Of a stretch of DNA of 6,465 nt, positions 1 to 6,113 are shown in pieces. Under the pieces are notes generated by a model. The model saw only the letters and a list, made by a program, of their open reading frames with translations, had not been told where the DNA came from and searched no databases. A program made the position numbers and the translations under genes. The stretch's first letter is position 1. Every line of letters begins with the position of its first letter. Source of the stretch: DASXMT01 sp035569695 (GTDB taxonomy: Bacteria > Actinomycetota > Acidimicrobiia > Acidimicrobiales > RAAP-2); contig DATMMO010000224.1 in the NCBI GenBank assembly GCA_035569695.1, positions 1-6,465 on the forward strand. The letters are read 5' to 3'.

Positions 1-540
1 GAGACCTACCTCAAGGACGGACGACTGGCCGTACCGGCCGCCCCCCTCGATCACGAGCAGATGGGTCTCTCACCCGGCTACCGCCTCTATGGGCTGGCCG
101 ACGGATGGATCGCCCTCTGTGCTCAGGACGAGGACCAGCTCTCCCGCGCCTGCTCGGTGGTCGGGGCATCGAACCCGAACGACATCGCGGCCCGTCTGGC
201 CGCGACCCGGTGCGACGACGCCTTGCGCGACCTCCGAGCCGCTGGGGTTCCCTGCGAGCCGGTCCGCCTCGACCAGGGCGAGGCCTTCCTCGATGACGAG
301 CAGAACCGGGTGCTGGGGCTCGTCGCCTCGTACCCTCACGCCGAGTGGGGACAGCTCGAGCAGGTGGGGGCGTTGTGGAGCCTGGGAGACCTGGACGTGA
401 GTCTGGACCGGGCCCCGCCGGCATTGGGCCAGCACACTCGGGAGGTCCTCGCCGCTGTGGGCCTGGACGAGGCCGCCATCGCCGAGCTGCTGGCCGGTTC
501 GGTGGCGGTGCAGTCGGTCCCCGAAGCAGCAGCACCGTGA
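1..540 (+). CDS. CaiB/BaiF (family III) CoA transferase, C-terminal part (5' end outside window)
   Basis: The reading frame is open from the first base, so this is the last 179 residues of a longer protein (family members are usually about 380-420 residues, or about 800 when two domains are fused). Family III CoA transferases move CoA from one acyl-CoA to a carboxylic acid through an aspartyl-CoA anhydride; the catalytic Asp lies in the missing N-terminal half and cannot be checked. Family marks visible here are the YGLADGWIAL stretch (residues 30-39 of the visible part), the segment RAAGVPCEPV in the small-domain region, an AEWGQLEQVG stretch, and the C-terminal PPALGQHTREVLAAVGLDEAAIAELL, which matches the usual proline-rich 'P-x-LGxHTxEVL' ending. 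The ATG at 61 is internal, since family-like sequence precedes it. It lies 103 nt upstream of the DUF35 gene on the same strand. Donor and acceptor are unknown. Confidence 0.88.
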   Translation, partial: ETYLKDGRLAVPAAPLDHEQMGLSPGYRLYGLADGWIALCAQDEDQLSRACSVVGASNPNDIAARLAATRCDDALRDLRAAGVPCEPVRLDQGEAFLDDEQNRVLGLVASYPHAEWGQLEQVGALWSLGDLDVSLDRAPPALGQHTREVLAAVGLDEAAIAELLAGSVAVQSVPEAAAP

Positions 541-574
541 GCGGCCGGCGTGATGCGGTGCGGTTGTCGCCAAC

Positions 575-605
575 TGGACAGCTTCTCGGGCCTCCGGGTT
601 ATGCT
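575..605 (+). promoter_or_regulatory. possible sigma70-type promoter before the DUF35 gene
   Basis: In the 103-nt gap after the CoA-transferase stop, TGGACA (575-580, one mismatch to TTGACA) is followed after 19 nt by TATGCT (600-605), a fair -10 hexamer in otherwise very GC-rich DNA. Initiation near 612 would leave a leader of about 30 nt before the ATG at 644. The spacing is longer than the usual 17 nt, and such matches arise by chance, so this is only a candidate for independent transcription of genes two to five. Confidence 0.28.
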
Positions 606-632
606 CCGCGGCGTCCGGCGGCATGGGGAACC

Positions 633-638
633 AGGGGG
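633..638 (+). promoter_or_regulatory. ribosome binding site of the DUF35 gene (decides the start)
   Basis: AGGGGG lies 5 nt before the ATG at 644. An in-frame ATG at 623 would add seven residues (MGNQGVS) but has no comparable purine-rich site at proper distance, and the added residues include this Shine-Dalgarno-like sequence itself. The start at 644 is therefore preferred. Confidence 0.6.
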
Positions 639-643
639 TATCG

Positions 644-1093
644 ATGACCGAGGCTGCGACACCGTTTCGCATACTGCCTGAGCTCACAAACCGCAACCGC
701 CATTTCTGGCAGGGGGGCCGGGACGGCCAGCTCGTCTTCCTCCGCTGTCAGGACTGCGGGTACTACATCCACCCCCCCACGCCCATCTGCCCGCGTGACC
801 GGTCGAAGCACGTGGCCGCCGAGCCGGTGAGCGGACGGGCCGTGGTGACCAGCTACACCGTCAACCACCATCCCTGGCTGGGGCCTGCGGTCGAGCTGCC
901 CTACGTCATCGGCCTGGTCGAGATGATCGAACAGGCCGAGCTCCGGCTGACCACCAACATCATCAACTGCCCCCCCGAGTCGGTGCACGTGGGGATGGAC
1001 GTGCGCGTTGTCTTCGAGCACCACGAGGACCCCAACGGCGACGTGTGGTTGCCGCTCTTCGAGCCCCTGGGAGGTGCCGGTGTCAACTCGTGA
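644..1093 (+). CDS. DUF35 Zn-ribbon / OB-fold protein, probable partner subunit of the adjacent thiolase-like enzyme
   Basis: A 149-residue protein with the two-part DUF35 build. The N-terminal helix NRHFWQGGRDGQL (residues 18-30) leads into a rubredoxin-like zinc ribbon: C35-x2-C38-G, then PP at 44-45, then C49-P. The fourth ligand position, normally Cys in CPxC, is Asp52 here, so zinc binding may be altered. The C-terminal half (from about 57) is an OB-fold: VTSYTVNHHPW, PYVIGLVEM, and the closing VGMDVRVVFE and VWLPLFEP. DUF35 proteins are known as partners of thiolase-superfamily enzymes, including the HMG-CoA synthase/acetoacetyl-CoA thiolase complex of archaea and the ChsH2 DUF35 domain bound to the steroid aldolase Ltp2. 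The next gene, which overlaps this one by 14 nt, is such an enzyme, so a 1:1 complex in the cytoplasm is likely (inference). No hydratase (MaoC) domain is fused, unlike ChsH2. Confidence 0.9.
   Translation: MTEAATPFRILPELTNRNRHFWQGGRDGQLVFLRCQDCGYYIHPPTPICPRDRSKHVAAEPVSGRAVVTSYTVNHHPWLGPAVELPYVIGLVEMIEQAELRLTTNIINCPPESVHVGMDVRVVFEHHEDPNGDVWLPLFEPLGGAGVNS
1069..1074 (+). promoter_or_regulatory. ribosome binding site of the thiolase-like gene, inside the DUF35 gene
   Basis: GGGAGG sits 5 nt before the GTG at 1080, within the last codons of the DUF35 gene. It decides in favour of the GTG over the in-frame ATG at 1008, whose extra 24 residues are Ser/Thr/Arg-rich shadow sequence of the DUF35 frame. 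The arrangement suggests translational coupling of the two subunits. Confidence 0.65.
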
Positions 1094-2288
1094 CGATCTG
1101 GTCGAGAAGCGCTGTGCCATCTCGGGTGTGGGCCAATCGGACATCGGGCGGCGGTTGGGGCGGGATCCCCTCGAGCTGACCCTGGACGGATGTCTGGCCG
1201 CCGTCGACGACGCCGGGCTGACCCTGGCCGACATCGATGGGGTCTCGACCTATCCCGGGGCCATGGGCGTGCCCAAAGGATTCACCGGTGCCGGCGCCGT
1301 CGATGTCATGGACGCGCTCCGACTGGAGGTGAACTGGTACGACAGCGGCGTGGAGACCTCGGGACAGTTGGGGTCGGTCATGAAGGCGTGCCTGGCGGTG
1401 GGGGCCGGAATGGCCAACCACGTGCTGTGCTTCCGATCGGTGTGGGAGGGCAGCGCCCAGGGAAGCGGCGGTCGGGCCAGCATCTCCATGGGCGGTGGTA
1501 GCGGCAAGTACTACGCCTCGGGCTTTCAGCAATGGACGTTGCCGTTCGGCTCGGCCTCGGCCTCGTGCTGGGTGGCGTTGTTCGCCCAGGCCCACATGGA
1601 CCGGTACGGGACCACCCCGGAACAGCTGGCCCAGATCGCGCTGAACGCCCGGCGCAACGCGGCGCTGAACCCCAACGCCATCTATCGGGACCCGATGTCG
1701 CTCGACGACTACTTCGATTCCCGCATGATCACCACCCCGCTCCGCCTCTTCGACTGCGACGTCCCCTGCGACGGGGCCACCGCGGTGATCGTCTCCCGTC
1801 GGGAGCGAGCCGTCGACCTGGCCCAGGCGCCGATCTACATCGAGGCCATGGGCACAGCCATGCACGACCGGCCGAGCTGGGACCAACTGCGCGACCCCAC
1901 CCGCACCGTCGGCGCCGACGCCGCGGCCCAGATGTGGTCCCGCACCTCGCTGACCCCGGCCGACGTCGACGTGGCCGAGCTCTACGACGGGTTCAGCTAC
2001 CTGACCATGTTGTGGCTCGAGGCACTCGGCCTCTGTCCCGTGGGCGAGAGTGGTCCCTTTGTCGAGGGCGGCCACCGGATCGCCCGCGACGGCGTCCTGC
2101 CCCTCAACACCAACGGCGGCCAGCTCTCGGGCGGACGGCTCCACGGCTACGGGTTCCTCCATGAGGCCTGCGTCCAGCTGCGAGGCGACGCCGGCGAGCG
2201 GCAACTGGCCACCCGACCGGCGGTGGCCGCGGTGGCCGCCGGTGGCGGCAACACCTGTGGCTGCCTGCTGCTGACCAACGTCGCTTGA
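1080..2288 (+). CDS. thiolase-superfamily (SCP-x / lipid-transfer-protein type) enzyme without catalytic cysteines; candidate acyl-CoA lyase/aldolase
   Basis: A 402-residue protein of typical length for non-decarboxylating thiolase-like proteins. The N-terminal half has the fold signature CAISGVGQSDIGRRLGRDPLEL (from residue 12) and HMDRYGTTPEQLAQIA, followed by PLRLFDCDVPCDGATAVIVS, close to the SCP-x pattern. The C-terminal half has DVAELYDGFSYLTM (Y302, D303, F305), NTNGGQLSGGRLHGYG (343-358, His355) and GGGNTCGCLLL near the end. The nucleophile position of true thiolases (C-x-S-G) reads ETSG at 92-95, and the second cysteine before the final GGG is Ala387. Ordinary Claisen chemistry by a cysteine is therefore unlikely. 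Known cysteine-less relatives paired with DUF35 include Ltp2, which cleaves a steroid side chain by retro-aldol reaction; a similar C-C lyase role on a CoA thioester is inferred. Database searches would probably label it acetyl-CoA acetyltransferase. It overlaps the DUF35 gene and starts at GTG. Confidence 0.88.
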   Translation: MSTRDDLVEKRCAISGVGQSDIGRRLGRDPLELTLDGCLAAVDDAGLTLADIDGVSTYPGAMGVPKGFTGAGAVDVMDALRLEVNWYDSGVETSGQLGSVMKACLAVGAGMANHVLCFRSVWEGSAQGSGGRASISMGGGSGKYYASGFQQWTLPFGSASASCWVALFAQAHMDRYGTTPEQLAQIALNARRNAALNPNAIYRDPMSLDDYFDSRMITTPLRLFDCDVPCDGATAVIVSRRERAVDLAQAPIYIEAMGTAMHDRPSWDQLRDPTRTVGADAAAQMWSRTSLTPADVDVAELYDGFSYLTMLWLEALGLCPVGESGPFVEGGHRIARDGVLPLNTNGGQLSGGRLHGYGFLHEACVQLRGDAGERQLATRPAVAAVAAGGGNTCGCLLLTNVA

Positions 2289-2334
2289 GCCGAGCTCGTC
2301 TGGACCGCTCGACGGGTAGGCCGAGGGCGGCCCG

Positions 2335-3897
2335 ATGAGGCTTCGGGCCACCCACCGCCAGGCGGCCAGCTCGCGCTACCTGCAGCCCGGCGGGTGCTGG
2401 GACGTGCCCACCCTGGATGCCCTGGCCGCCGACCATCCCGTGGCCAGCGGTGCGGCGGTGGCCGACTCGGTCTCCCGCCTCGACGCCGGTGCCCTGTCCA
2501 CCGCCGTTGCCTCGCTGGCCGGCGGGCTGCGCACCGCCGGGGTGGCCAGAGGCGACGCGGTGGCCTGGCAGCTGCCCAACTGCACCGAGGCGTTGGCGTT
2601 GTTCAGGGCATGCTGGCGACTGGGTGCCGTCGCCGTCCCGATCCACCACCAGCTGGGACGCTCGGAGGCCGACCAGCTGGTCGGGGTGGTCGACCCCGCG
2701 GTGGTGCTGGCCGGCCCCGGCCTGGCCCTTCATCATCGCCCCGGTGTCGTCACCGTGCAATCGGGATCGCAGGGCTGGGACGCGCTGGCTCGTTCGGACC
2801 CGGTGCTGGCCGGCACAGCGAGGGGCTCCGATCTGGCCGTCGCCCTCTTCACCTCCGGATCGACCGGGGAGCCCAAGGCCGTGCTCCACACCCACCGGGC
2901 CCTCTCCTACAAGGCGAGCGTCATGGTTGCCGCCCACGGGCTGGGTGCGTCCGACATCGTGTTGATGCCTGCTCCCCTGTCCCACATCTCCGGGCTGTTG
3001 AGCGGTGTGCTCATTCCCGCCGCCGTGGGAATGCGGACCGTCCTGATGGAGCGGTGGGATCCCGACCGGGCCGTCCAACTGGTCGAAGACGAGGGCGTCA
3101 CCTTCATGATCGGGCCGCCCACCTTCTTCTCGGCCATGGCCAACGCCGCCAGCTTCTCCGGTCGGGCCGTCTCCAGCCTGCGACTCATCTCTGTCGGCTC
3201 CATGACCACCAGCGCCGACTTCGTGGCCAGCACGGCGTCGGCCTTCGGCGCCACGGTCAAACGAACCTACGGATCGACCGAGGCGCCGACCGTCACCACC
3301 TCGACCTGGAGCGATCCTCCCGATCGCGCTGGGCACACCGACGGCAGAACGGTGAGCGCGGCCGAGCTGTCGGTGGTCGATCCCGAGAGCGGACGCGCCG
3401 TGCCCGCCGGTGAGAGTGGCGAGCTCCTGCTCCGGGGGCCCGAGCTCTTCGCCGGTTATGCCGACCCGGATCAGACCAGCAGGTCGATGCACCGCGGCTG
3501 GTTCCGGACCGGGGACCTGGCCACGCTGGACGAGCAGGGTTGGCTGACCATCGTCGGGCGCATCAAGGAGCTCATCATCCGGGGCGGCGAGAACATCGTG
3601 CCTGCCGAGGTGGAGCGCGTCCTCGAGTCGCACCCGTCGATCGAACAGGCCGTTGTCGTCGGCTACCCGGATGAGCGCCTGGGCGAGCGGGTGGCCGCCT
3701 GTGTGATCACCACCGGTCCCTTCGATCTCGACGCCTGTCGGGACTGGTTCGTCGCTCAGGGCATCGCCCGGTTCAAGACGCCTGAGCTCGTCCTGCCCCT
3801 GGACGCGTTCCCGCTCCTCAGCTTGGGCAAGCCCGATCGCGAAGCCCTTCGCACCCACGTCAGCCAGCTCAGGGTGCGCGCCGAAGAAGTCAAATAG
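2335..3897 (+). CDS. AMP-forming acyl-CoA ligase (ANL superfamily)
   Basis: A 520-residue enzyme, full length for the family, that would activate a carboxylic acid with ATP and join it to CoA. Core motifs are intact and in order: the P-loop-like TSGSTGEPK (173-181), MPAPLSHISGLL around 207-218, YGSTE (312-316), GWFRTGDLA (388-396) with the ATP-ribose Asp394, the hinge GRIKELIIRGGENIVPAEVE (408-427), and the C-terminal catalytic lysine Lys499 in LGKPDR. Nothing suggests a carrier-protein or luciferase role. The overall style resembles medium-chain, cyclohexanecarboxylate or long-chain fatty acid ligases, but the substrate cannot be told from these motifs. The ATG at 2335 has GAGGG 7 nt upstream. 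It starts 46 nt after the thiolase-like gene and ends 39 nt before the hydrolase gene, so all are probably cotranscribed. It likely feeds the CoA thioester used by the neighbouring lyase and CoA transferase (inference). Confidence 0.93.
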   Translation: MRLRATHRQAASSRYLQPGGCWDVPTLDALAADHPVASGAAVADSVSRLDAGALSTAVASLAGGLRTAGVARGDAVAWQLPNCTEALALFRACWRLGAVAVPIHHQLGRSEADQLVGVVDPAVVLAGPGLALHHRPGVVTVQSGSQGWDALARSDPVLAGTARGSDLAVALFTSGSTGEPKAVLHTHRALSYKASVMVAAHGLGASDIVLMPAPLSHISGLLSGVLIPAAVGMRTVLMERWDPDRAVQLVEDEGVTFMIGPPTFFSAMANAASFSGRAVSSLRLISVGSMTTSADFVASTASAFGATVKRTYGSTEAPTVTTSTWSDPPDRAGHTDGRTVSAAELSVVDPESGRAVPAGESGELLLRGPELFAGYADPDQTSRSMHRGWFRTGDLATLDEQGWLTIVGRIKELIIRGGENIVPAEVERVLESHPSIEQAVVVGYPDERLGERVAACVITTGPFDLDACRDWFVAQGIARFKTPELVLPLDAFPLLSLGKPDREALRTHVSQLRVRAEEVK

Positions 3898-3936
3898 TGT
3901 GAACCGGGCAAGCCGGCACGAGGACAGGGAGACTGC

Positions 3937-4803
3937 ATGGCGACAGTGAAGATTGAAGACGGAACGATCAGCTACGAGATCATCGGCGACGGCGGGCAAC
4001 CGTGGGTGCTGACCCCCGGCGGCCGCTTCAGCAAGGAAACGCCCGGTCTCAAACAGCTGGCCGAGGCGTTGGCCGCCCAGGGCAAGCAAGTCCTCATTTG
4101 GGACCGCCCGAACACCGGCGCCTCGGACGTCGTCTTCACCGGGACATCCGAGTCGGAAATGCAAGCTGATCGCCTGGCCGGCCTGTTGCAGACCCTGGAC
4201 ATGGGGCCGGCAGTGATCTTCGGCGGCTCCGGTGGTTCGCGGATCTCGCTGCTCACCGCGGCGCGGCACCCCGAGGTGGCGGCCGGCCTGGCCATGGTGT
4301 GGATGAGCGGCGGCACCTACGGCCTGATGGGTCTGGCCATGGTCTATTGCGGTGAGTCCATCCGCGTGGCCTGGCGGGGCGGCATGGAAGCGGTGGTGGA
4401 GCTGCCGGAGTGGAGCGAGGTGCTCGAGCGCAACCCGGCCAACCGAGAGCGCTTCCTCAGCCTCGACCGGCGCGCCTTCATCGAGACCCTCGAGCGGTGG
4501 ATGCAGGCTTACTGCGTCGGTCCCGACGAACTGGTGCCGGGGATGCCCGATGACCAGTACGCCACGGTCACGGTGCCCACGCTGATCTTCCGCAGCGGGG
4601 CCAGCGACCCCCACCACACCCGGGCCACCTCGGAGCGCTTGCACGAGCTGATGGTCGGGTCCCGCCTGGTCGAACCACCCTGGGGCGACGACGAGTGGAA
4701 CCAGCGTTCCGACGCGGCCCGGAGCGGTACCGGGTTTCTCTTCGAGCACTGGCCGCTGCTGGCCCCGCAGTTGCTCGAGTTCGCCGAGACCGTTCCGTCC
4801 TGA
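3937..4803 (+). CDS. alpha/beta-hydrolase-fold protein with an atypical catalytic triad
   Basis: A 288-residue, single-domain cytoplasmic protein with no signal peptide. Visible fold marks are the oxyanion-region PGG (27-29, in place of the common HGG), WDRPNTGAS (55-63), and the nucleophile elbow GGSGGS with Ser98 in a G-x-S-x-G setting. The probable acid is Asp224 in RSGASDPHHT. The loop where the catalytic His should stand, about 25 residues later, reads PPWGDDEWNQ (247-256) and has no His. His226, His227 or His236 might substitute, or the protein may not be a classical hydrolase. Similar proteins cleave C-C bonds, esters or CoA thioesters; no specific substrate is supported. The ATG has AGGGAG 5 nt upstream. 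It is the last gene of the rightward group, and its stop codon lies within the palindrome shared with the convergent amidohydrolase. Confidence 0.85.
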   Translation: MATVKIEDGTISYEIIGDGGQPWVLTPGGRFSKETPGLKQLAEALAAQGKQVLIWDRPNTGASDVVFTGTSESEMQADRLAGLLQTLDMGPAVIFGGSGGSRISLLTAARHPEVAAGLAMVWMSGGTYGLMGLAMVYCGESIRVAWRGGMEAVVELPEWSEVLERNPANRERFLSLDRRAFIETLERWMQAYCVGPDELVPGMPDDQYATVTVPTLIFRSGASDPHHTRATSERLHELMVGSRLVEPPWGDDEWNQRSDAARSGTGFLFEHWPLLAPQLLEFAETVPS

Positions 4804-4817
4804 TCAGGACGGAACGG
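4790..4817. terminator. perfect 28-bp palindrome between convergent genes, probable bidirectional terminator
   Basis: The arms CCGTTCCGTCC (4790-4800) and GGACGGAACGG (4807-4817) are exact reverse complements around TGATCA (4801-4806), itself palindromic. The left arm is the end of the alpha/beta-hydrolase gene, and the first half of the centre is its TGA stop; the right arm ends 10 nt from the stop of the convergent amidohydrolase. The transcript from either strand would form a stem of about 12 bp with a GATC loop. There is no T-run on either side, so it is not a textbook intrinsic terminator; U-less hairpins are reported to work in actinobacteria. A protein-binding operator is a less likely reading at this site. 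Confidence 0.65.
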
Positions 4818-4827
4818 CCGGCCGTGG

Positions 4828-5994
4828 TCAGAGGCGGTAGAGCTTGGCCGCGTTCTCGCCCAGGATCTTGCGGCGGACACCAGGGCTGACCTCGCGCAAG
4901 ACGTCGTTGGCCGAGGTGAGCGGGTCCGGGTAGAGGCATGTCGGGTGGGGGAAGTCCGTTTCGAACATGATGTTGTCCTCGCCCACCGAATCGATGAGGG
5001 AGGCCACCTTGTTGCGCTCGAACCACAGCGTGGCGTAGATCTGGCGCTTGAAGTACTCGGCCGGGGTGAGGGAGAATTTGGCCAGTTCGTCGGGGGCGTT
5101 CTCTCGCATCTCGTACTCGAGGGCCTCCAGGATGAAGGGGATCCACCCCGTGCCGCTCTCGACCGACACGATCTTCAGCTCGGGGAACCGATCGAGCATC
5201 CCCGAGCAGATGATGTTGACCACGACGCGGGCATTGCCGATGAACAGCAGCGTCCCCCCAATGGCCAGCTTGGTGTCCTCGGCGTGTGATGCCCAGGGGT
5301 AGTTCCCGAAGAAGCTCATGGTGGTGAGGCTGGCGCCGATGTGGAAGTGCACGGGCAGCTTGAGCGAGCTGCACACCTCCCACAGTGGATCCCACGCCAT
5401 GCTGGCCAGGTCGGGGGAACCCTGGTCCTGGGGGTCCGAGGTGATGTTCACGCCGCGGAGGCCGAGGTCGTTGACCCTGATGGCCTCCCGGACACAGGCG
5501 TCGACGTCCCAGGCCGGGAGGACGCCCATGGGCAGCAGGCGATTGCCCGACTCCGATTGCATCTCGCCCATGGCGTCGTTGAAGATCTCCAGGCAGGCGG
5601 TGCGCAGGGCCAGGTCGTCGACGGCCTCGGTCAGCCCCTGGCCGCCCAGTCCGATGACGTTGGGGAAGATGACCTGAGCCCAGATCCCGGTCTCGTCCAT
5701 GAGCTCCACCCGGGCCACCGGGTCATAAGCGGCAGGGTGGATCTGGCCGATCTCCCACTCGTAAAGGCCCTCGGAGGCACGGACCTTGACGTTGTCCCGT
5801 CCGATCACGCCGCCGCCGCCGGCTCGCCCCAGGACCTCGCCGTCCACCACCCAGGTGGCCGCCCCGTCCACCTGGGTGACGTGGGGCATCCGGTCCAACA
5901 ATCCCGCTGGAGCCCGCTTGGTCCACAGATCGTGGGGCTCGGTGAGGTGTGTGTCGGCATCGATGACCCTCACCGGGTCGAGCTCGATTGTCAT
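4828..5994 (-). CDS. amidohydrolase family 2 (COG2159-type, TIM-barrel metal-dependent hydrolase/decarboxylase)
   Basis: A 388-residue protein, the usual length for the actinobacterial amidohydrolase-2 group related to ACMSD and other decarboxylases. The first strand carries VIDADTHLTEP (residues 10-20), so the usual HxH metal pair is D14-x-H16, a common variant in this group. Further barrel-end motifs are LPVHFHIGAS with His216 and His218, VSVESGTGWIP with Glu279, and FETDFPHPTCLYPD with the metal-ligand candidate Asp347. It would hydrolyse or decarboxylate a small acidic or ring compound in the cytoplasm; the substrate is unknown. The ATG at 5994 is chosen because AAGGGG lies 7 nt upstream; the frame stays open to 6270, but that extension overlaps the mmsA-like gene and is not family-like. 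It follows that gene on the same strand after 134 nt and converges with the alpha/beta-hydrolase gene. Confidence 0.9.
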   Translation of the reverse strand: MTIELDPVRVIDADTHLTEPHDLWTKRAPAGLLDRMPHVTQVDGAATWVVDGEVLGRAGGGGVIGRDNVKVRASEGLYEWEIGQIHPAAYDPVARVELMDETGIWAQVIFPNVIGLGGQGLTEAVDDLALRTACLEIFNDAMGEMQSESGNRLLPMGVLPAWDVDACVREAIRVNDLGLRGVNITSDPQDQGSPDLASMAWDPLWEVCSSLKLPVHFHIGASLTTMSFFGNYPWASHAEDTKLAIGGTLLFIGNARVVVNIICSGMLDRFPELKIVSVESGTGWIPFILEALEYEMRENAPDELAKFSLTPAEYFKRQIYATLWFERNKVASLIDSVGEDNIMFETDFPHPTCLYPDPLTSANDVLREVSPGVRRKILGENAAKLYRL

Positions 5995-6001
5995 TGGACA
6001 T

Positions 6002-6007
6002 CCCCTT
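6002..6007 (-). promoter_or_regulatory. ribosome binding site of the amidohydrolase gene (decides the start)
   Basis: Read on the minus strand, AAGGGG stands 7 nt before the ATG at 5994. The next in-frame ATG upstream (ending at 6021) would start nine codons earlier with MRPTARGCP, includes this site within its coding sequence, and has no comparable site of its own. Confidence 0.6.
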
Positions 6008-6022
6008 GCAGTAGGCCGCATG

Positions 6023-6046
6023 CCGGTTGGCCAGAGCCGGAACCGG
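6023..6046 (-). repeat. inverted repeat in the amidohydrolase leader
   Basis: CCGGTT (6023-6028) and AACCGG (6041-6046) are exact complements, with an inner GGC (6029-6031) / GCC (6036-6038) pair around a CAGA loop, leaving a two-base bulge. The hairpin would sit between the possible start of transcription and the ribosome binding site of the amidohydrolase gene. It could be an operator, an RNA leader hairpin or chance; in DNA this GC-rich short repeats are frequent. Confidence 0.25.
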
Positions 6047-6055
6047 GCTGCTGAC

Positions 6056-6061
6056 AGGATA
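6056..6061 (-). promoter_or_regulatory. possible -10 element for the amidohydrolase gene
   Basis: On the minus strand TATCCT, followed by GTC, lies about 62 nt before the ATG at 5994, in the least GC-rich part of the 134-nt gap. No convincing -35 hexamer is seen 16-19 nt further upstream (the region reads AACACG or AAACAC). It is listed only because the gap after the mmsA-like gene is long enough for a separate promoter. Confidence 0.2.
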
Positions 6062-6113
6062 GGCCACAAACAGAAGCGCGTGTTTTCGCTGCCCCTGATG
6101 GAGCCGGTCCCCC

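Noticed and set aside
565..580. TGTC-N8-GACA as a possible operator in the gap before the DUF35 gene.
   Set aside because: Only four bases match per arm and the spacer is not symmetric, which is expected by chance in such DNA; the overlapping promoter-like match is already weak.
1008..1079. Upstream in-frame extension of the thiolase-like gene to the ATG at 1008.
   Set aside because: The 24 extra residues are an out-of-frame reading of the DUF35 C-terminus and are not family-like; the GTG at 1080 has a good ribosome binding site at 5 nt.
1083..2351. A 422-codon minus-strand open frame opposite the thiolase-like gene.
   Set aside because: It has the same low-complexity Gly/Val/His/Arg composition, no motifs, and lies wholly over a well-supported gene.
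3904..3916. CCGG-N5-CCGG hairpin in the gap between the ligase and hydrolase genes as a terminator.
   Set aside because: The stem is 4 bp, there is no T-run, and a start codon with a good ribosome binding site follows within 25 nt; cotranscription is more likely.
2104..4749. An open frame of 881 codons on the minus strand, opposite the thiolase end, the ligase and the hydrolase.
   Set aside because: Its translation is rich in Gly, His, Arg, Pro and Gln without any recognisable domain, while all three opposing plus-strand genes have complete family motifs. Stop-free antisense frames are expected opposite genes with G/C at third codon positions.
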